A DNA stretch of 64,000 bases, taken from the NCBI GenBank assembly GCA_002471255.1, contig DKPP01000011.1:2922-66921 (forward strand), given 5' to 3'. Position 1 is the stretch's first letter, and the number at the start of each line of letters is the position of its first letter. The DNA is from Akkermansiaceae bacterium UBA7331. Lineage in GTDB: Bacteria; Verrucomicrobiota; Verrucomicrobiia; Verrucomicrobiales; Akkermansiaceae. Positions 60,330-64,000 of the stretch are shown piece after piece. Both the position numbers and the translations under genes were made by a program. The notes under the pieces were generated by a model that saw only the letters and a program-made list of their open reading frames with translations, did no database searches and was not told the DNA's origin.

Positions 60330-61391
60330 TTAGTTGCCGGAAATGCTTGAAGTGCCTGTGCCTGCGATGGAATCGCGCATTTTTGTGTCAGCTACCACAT
60401 TTTGGTAACGAGCAAAATCAAGGACACCCAAATTCCCTTTACGGAAGGCTTCTGCCATAGCCATTGGAATTTCAGCTTCGGCTTCGACCACTTTAGCGCG
60501 CATTTCTTGAGTGCGTGCAGACATTTCTTGTTCGGTTGCCACAGCCGCAGCACGACGTACTTCAGCTTTAGCCTGAGCAATTTGTTTATCGGCTTCGGCT
60601 TGTTCGGCTTGTAAACGCGCACCCACGTTACCTGCTACGTCAACGTCCGCAATATCGATGGAAAGAACTTCGAACGCTGTGGAGGCATCTACACCTTTAT
60701 CGCTCACGGCACGAGAAATCATTTCAGGTTTTTCCAATACATCTTTATAAGAGGTAGCGGAACCTACGGCGGAAACAATACCTTCACCCACACGAGCAAC
60801 CACGGTTTCTTCGGTGGCACCACCTACGAATAAATCAAGGTTGGTACGTACCGTTACACGAGCTCTTACGGCAACAGCGATACCATCACGGGCAACAGCT
60901 GTGAGACGTGATTGACCGGATGCCGGATTTGGGCAATCGATCACTTTCGGGTTGATGGATGTACGTACGGCTTCCAATACGGTCTTGGATGTGCCTTTTA
61001 CAGCGAGGTCGATAGCGCAAGCACGATCAAATGTTAATTGAATACCGGCTTTTTCAGCAGCGATGAGGGCTAATACGCAATCAACGATGTCACCACCTGC
61101 TAAGAAGTGAGCTTCCAACTGATCCGTAGAAATATCGATGCCGGCTTTAGCTGCGGTAATACGTGTATCGACAACAAGTGGATATGGCACTTTTCTAAGC
61201 CACATGCCAAGCATGTTGCTCATAGCCACAGGTGCTTTGGCTAAACGAGAGCGTAACCATGTTTTGAAAAATTTAGCAACGATTGCGATAAATACGATAC
61301 AAACGATAATAACCGCAAAGATAATAGCGAGCGTAATAAAGCTCGTAGCATCGTCCGCTTTGGTAGCAGCGAGAGTAATAAGATGATTCAT
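60330..61391 (-). CDS. floA: Flotillin-like protein FloA
   Basis: 353 residues, a membrane-microdomain protein with an N-terminal hairpin or transmembrane segment (about 18-42), an SPFH domain and a C-terminal coiled coil. The family signature is AAKAGIDISTDQLEAHFLAG and VARVGEGIVSAVGSA (about 200-215), with QAEQAEADKQIAQAKAEVRR in the coiled coil. It can act with NfeD-type proteins such as the one at 29.2 kb, although they are not adjacent here. It heads the operon of floA, the membrane protein and thiG-HAD. Confidence 0.92.
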   Translation of the reverse strand: MNHLITLAATKADDATSFITLAIIFAVIIVCIVFIAIVAKFFKTWLRSRLAKAPVAMSNMLGMWLRKVPYPLVVDTRITAAKAGIDISTDQLEAHFLAGGDIVDCVLALIAAEKAGIQLTFDRACAIDLAVKGTSKTVLEAVRTSINPKVIDCPNPASGQSRLTAVARDGIAVAVRARVTVRTNLDLFVGGATEETVVARVGEGIVSAVGSATSYKDVLEKPEMISRAVSDKGVDASTAFEVLSIDIADVDVAGNVGARLQAEQAEADKQIAQAKAEVRRAAAVATEQEMSARTQEMRAKVVEAEAEIPMAMAEAFRKGNLGVLDFARYQNVVADTKMRDSIAGTGTSSISGN

Positions 61392-61479
61392 ATTGCATTC
61401 CTATATAACTTAAGGCTTATCTTACAGCAAGATTTATTTGTGTATTGACCTTTGATCAAAAACATGGCAATCCCCTCAT

Positions 61480-62457
61480 GTGCGAACGATAGATTTTGAT
61501 TACCATTTGCCGGAAGAATTGATTGCCGACCGACCTTTGCCGGATCGTGCGGCTTCACGTATGCTCGTGGTGCATCGTGATACCGGAGTAATTGAACATC
61601 GACATTTTGCCGATATATTAGAGTACGTGCACCCTGGCGATTGCTTTATCATGAATGATACGAAGGTAGTGCCGGCACGCTATTTTTCCAATGACGGCAG
61701 TATTGAGCTTGTTCGCACTCAGGCGTACAACTCCTTATTATGGAAATGTATGGTTCGCCCGGGGCGTAAAATGAAAATCGGTCGAACCGTAGCGATCGGT
61801 GATTCTATCGGTACGGTGGAATCAATTGATGAAGAAGGGTATCGTCTCATTCGCTTTGATCGTGAAGTGGATGAAGATCAATTCGGGCGTTTGGCACTTC
61901 CTCATTACATGAATCGTGAAAGTGATCCTGCCGATAAAGATAGATATCAAACCGTCTATGCAAAAAATGACGGTGCCATTGCTGCTCCAACTGCCGGATT
62001 ACACTTTACGGGTGATATTTTACAACAAGTTCCCCATGAATTTGTTACATTGCACGTCGGGGTGGGTACGTTCAGGCCTGTTAAAGTCGATGAGATAACC
62101 GACCACCACATGCATACCGAGCATTATTCATTACCTCAACGTGCTGTTGATGCTGTCAATGGAGCTAAAAGAGTGATCGCCGTAGGTACAACATCAGTGC
62201 GAGTGCTTGAACATAGTGCTAAAAATGAGGCTTTTCCTCTTCAAGCTCATGATGGTTCGACCAATATCTTTATTTACCCTCCTTACGAGTTTAAGGTGGT
62301 GGATGCATTGGTTACAAACTTTCATTTACCGCAAAGCACCCTTTTAATGTTGGTGAGTGCTTTTGCAGGTAAAGATTTAATTATGCGCGCTTATGAAGAA
62401 GCGATTAAAGAAAAATATCGCTTCTTTTCCTATGGCGATTGCATGTTGATTTTATAA
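61480..62457 (+). CDS. queA: S-adenosylmethionine:tRNA ribosyltransferase-isomerase
   Basis: Forms epoxyqueuosine in tRNAs from preQ1. The GTG start at 61480 gives MRTIDFDYHLPEELIADRPL, with the family PxxRxxSR variant PDRAASRMLVV. The FIMNDTKVVPARYF, AAPTAGLHFT and LHVGVGTFRPVK blocks are typical, as is the ending FFSYGDCMLI. 325 residues. It converges with the CDF gene and overlaps it by 6 bases at the stop codons. Confidence 0.93.
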   Translation: MRTIDFDYHLPEELIADRPLPDRAASRMLVVHRDTGVIEHRHFADILEYVHPGDCFIMNDTKVVPARYFSNDGSIELVRTQAYNSLLWKCMVRPGRKMKIGRTVAIGDSIGTVESIDEEGYRLIRFDREVDEDQFGRLALPHYMNRESDPADKDRYQTVYAKNDGAIAAPTAGLHFTGDILQQVPHEFVTLHVGVGTFRPVKVDEITDHHMHTEHYSLPQRAVDAVNGAKRVIAVGTTSVRVLEHSAKNEAFPLQAHDGSTNIFIYPPYEFKVVDALVTNFHLPQSTLLMLVSAFAGKDLIMRAYEEAIKEKYRFFSYGDCMLIL

Positions 62458-63882
62458 CTCATGAGGAGAGAGCAGAACGCTTGTTCTGCTCAGGAATGGG
62501 AACAATGTATGTAATTGTTTTTCTAATTCCGAAGCGATGAGATGCGCTTCTTGCACATTGAGATCGTGTTTGGCAGTAGCGAAACAGCTTAAAGTTGTCA
62601 CCGCTCCAAAGTCTTGGAACTCAATATGTGTAACTTGAATAATGTTGATATGGTTATTCAAAGTATCTGTTGCTAATCTGACGATAAAATCTTCCGTGTA
62701 TTCCTTAGGTCTGGCTCCGGGACTTATGTAACGCTTATTAGGCTCGATTCGGCAAATGATGTCTTGGGAATCAAGTGCTGTAATCATATCGGATTTATAA
62801 CTAAGCATTTGTTCATGTGCTTCTTTGAGCATTTGATTCGGAGGCATTTCAACATCCATGAAATAATGGTTTGAGCCATGAGGTCCTTCTTCACGGAAGC
62901 CATGAATACGCAAATGATGCCTAATGGCTAAGCGATGAGCCGTTAAATCGCTAGAGTCGCAGTTCGATTCATCTGCCGGTTCGATGTGAATCGTGATGTC
63001 CGCATCAGGAAGTTCCTTACGAATAATTTCTTCAATAAAATGAGTTACCTCATGAGCTTCTTCCACATGCAATTCACCAGGGGTGGCGATATCCATTTCG
63101 ATAAAAGCTTTAGGGCCGATATCTCTGAGTCGGATTCTTTTGACCGGATATTCGGGAGCCCTAGATTTCATGAGCGTCAACACCATTTCGGTTTGGGTTG
63201 TAGATCCTCCATCCATTAAGGAGTGGATGGCTCTCTTGGATAACCCCCATGCTACCCAAAGAACGATGCCGGCCACACCTAATGCGGCTAAAGCATCTGC
63301 TTTCGCTAAGATTTGATGTAAAAAAGATTCTTTTGGGAAAAATTCACTGATTTGTACGCAAGCTAAGCCAAATAAAACGACACAGGATGACCAAATATCG
63401 GTCGTGAAGTGTAAGGCATCTGCCTCCAAGGCCTGACTTTTAGTTTTTTTGGCTACCTTACGTAGCATTGAGGAACGATTGATATCGACAATAATGGAAA
63501 TAATCACTACGGCAAATGCCCACCAAGTAAGCATGAGTTCTACATCATCAAAAATTAATCGGTTGATTGCTTCATAAATAATCCAACCGCACGTTATCAC
63601 TAATAACGCTGTTTCGGCTAAAGCTGAAAGATTCTCAATTTTTTCATGTCCATATGGGTGTTCCGAATCTGCCGGCTTGGCCGCAGTCTTTACTGCAAAA
63701 AAAGTAATGCCGGCTGCACATAAATCTAGCGCACTATGAAGAGCTTCAGATAAAATCCCTAAGCTGCCTGTAAATACCCCCGCGAAAATTTTAATGATCG
63801 TTAAAAAGGTTGCCCATAGTACGGAATTTTTAGCCGCCGAAGTTTTTTCTTCGTGAATTTCTGATGTGTTAAGTGAGCTCAT
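62452..63882 (-). CDS. Cation diffusion facilitator family transporter, extended form
   Basis: 476 residues. The N-terminal membrane part (about 1-225, six helices) has the CDF signature SLGILSEALHSALDLCAAGI (about 39-58) with metal-binding His/Asp, and EADALHFTTDIWSS (about 152-165). A cytoplasmic dimerisation domain (about 228-310) contains the strand IRLRDIGPKAFIEMDIA. Unlike the usual 300-residue CDF, a further C-terminal region of about 160 residues follows, with repeated HL and GFREEGPHG-type segments that look like a second dimerisation domain. It probably exports zinc, iron or manganese. Confidence 0.88.
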   Translation of the reverse strand: MSSLNTSEIHEEKTSAAKNSVLWATFLTIIKIFAGVFTGSLGILSEALHSALDLCAAGITFFAVKTAAKPADSEHPYGHEKIENLSALAETALLVITCGWIIYEAINRLIFDDVELMLTWWAFAVVIISIIVDINRSSMLRKVAKKTKSQALEADALHFTTDIWSSCVVLFGLACVQISEFFPKESFLHQILAKADALAALGVAGIVLWVAWGLSKRAIHSLMDGGSTTQTEMVLTLMKSRAPEYPVKRIRLRDIGPKAFIEMDIATPGELHVEEAHEVTHFIEEIIRKELPDADITIHIEPADESNCDSSDLTAHRLAIRHHLRIHGFREEGPHGSNHYFMDVEMPPNQMLKEAHEQMLSYKSDMITALDSQDIICRIEPNKRYISPGARPKEYTEDFIVRLATDTLNNHINIIQVTHIEFQDFGAVTTLSCFATAKHDLNVQEAHLIASELEKQLHTLFPFLSRTSVLLSPHEL

Positions 63883-63976
63883 GAGGAAATAAAAGGGGAT
63901 TTTTGCTAAAATCGGACCTGTTAGTCAATAATAACTCAATTTTGTGACAAAAGCTTTGTTTTGGTGAGTGCCCTAA

Positions 63977-64000
63977 ATGCAAAAGAAACCTAAAGGTCGA
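63977..64000 (+). CDS. Possible start of a CDS cut by the window edge
   Basis: ATG at 63977 reads MQKKPKGR to the window end with no stop. Too short to assess; noted as the likely next plus-strand gene. Confidence 0.25.

Noticed and set aside
1..64000. CRISPR array, prophage, or rRNA operon
   Set aside because: No regularly spaced direct repeats, no phage structural or integrase genes and no rRNA sequences were seen.

Overview
The window reads as a stretch of chromosome from a Gram-negative bacterium, most likely a member of the Verrucomicrobiota. The evidence is a PEP-CTERM sorted protein, a secreted protein with an SHD1 domain, a flotillin-like FloA next to a membrane protein typical of the Planctomycetes-Verrucomicrobia group, an LPS Kdo transferase (WaaA), a short bacterial-type SRP RNA, and moderately low GC. 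The phylum is inferred from gene content, not from an rRNA. Shine-Dalgarno sequences are weak in front of most genes, and two regulators (hipB, arsR) look leaderless or nearly so.

Layout. 1-2488: 3' part of a giant beta-helical adhesin. 2489-3127: hairpin, probable transposase remnant, tiny lipoprotein. 3128-7531: nrnA-truB-ribF, panD, secG, a secreted L,D-transpeptidase-like protein. 7589-9302: ppk2 and a convergent hicAB toxin-antitoxin pair with palindromic operators. 9388-14198: envelope proteins, rsmD-waaA, a PEP-CTERM protein. 14283-21933: rsgA, a secreted aspartic protease, coaB, lipB, amidase, a zinc peptidase and a cobA-hemD fusion. 22008-25408: arsenic operon arsR - (thioredoxin-ArsF fusion) - arsG - arsP-like permease - arsC. 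25444-27793: secreted phosphatase, SHD1 metallopeptidase and nuclease on the minus strand. 27880-29036: an Abi_2/HEPN gene preceded by a structured, terminated leader RNA. 29230-32040: nfeD and rimO. 32056-34290: hipBA flanked by two decayed paralogous gene ends. 35247-35602: tRNA-Tyr and SRP RNA, divergently transcribed. 35644-49399: ABC ATPase, nadE, SGNH hydrolase, TPM-domain pair, hslO, ppiB, ABC-F, cysS, AspT-type transporter. 48596-57925: two tandem secreted paralogs, cmk-plsC-recF, nrdR, a candidate non-coding RNA, fba, lysA and an AI-2E family transporter. 58111-64000: HAD phosphatase, thiG, floA, queA, a long CDF transporter.

Most genes are core metabolism, translation and envelope functions. 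The accessory part consists of hicAB, the ars operon, the Abi locus and the hipBA locus. The most interesting item is the Abi_2 gene: an RNase-type HEPN protein preceded by a short structured transcript that ends in a terminator directly before the start codon. This is the layout of RNA-antitoxin systems. The second is an unassigned structured RNA at about 54 kb.
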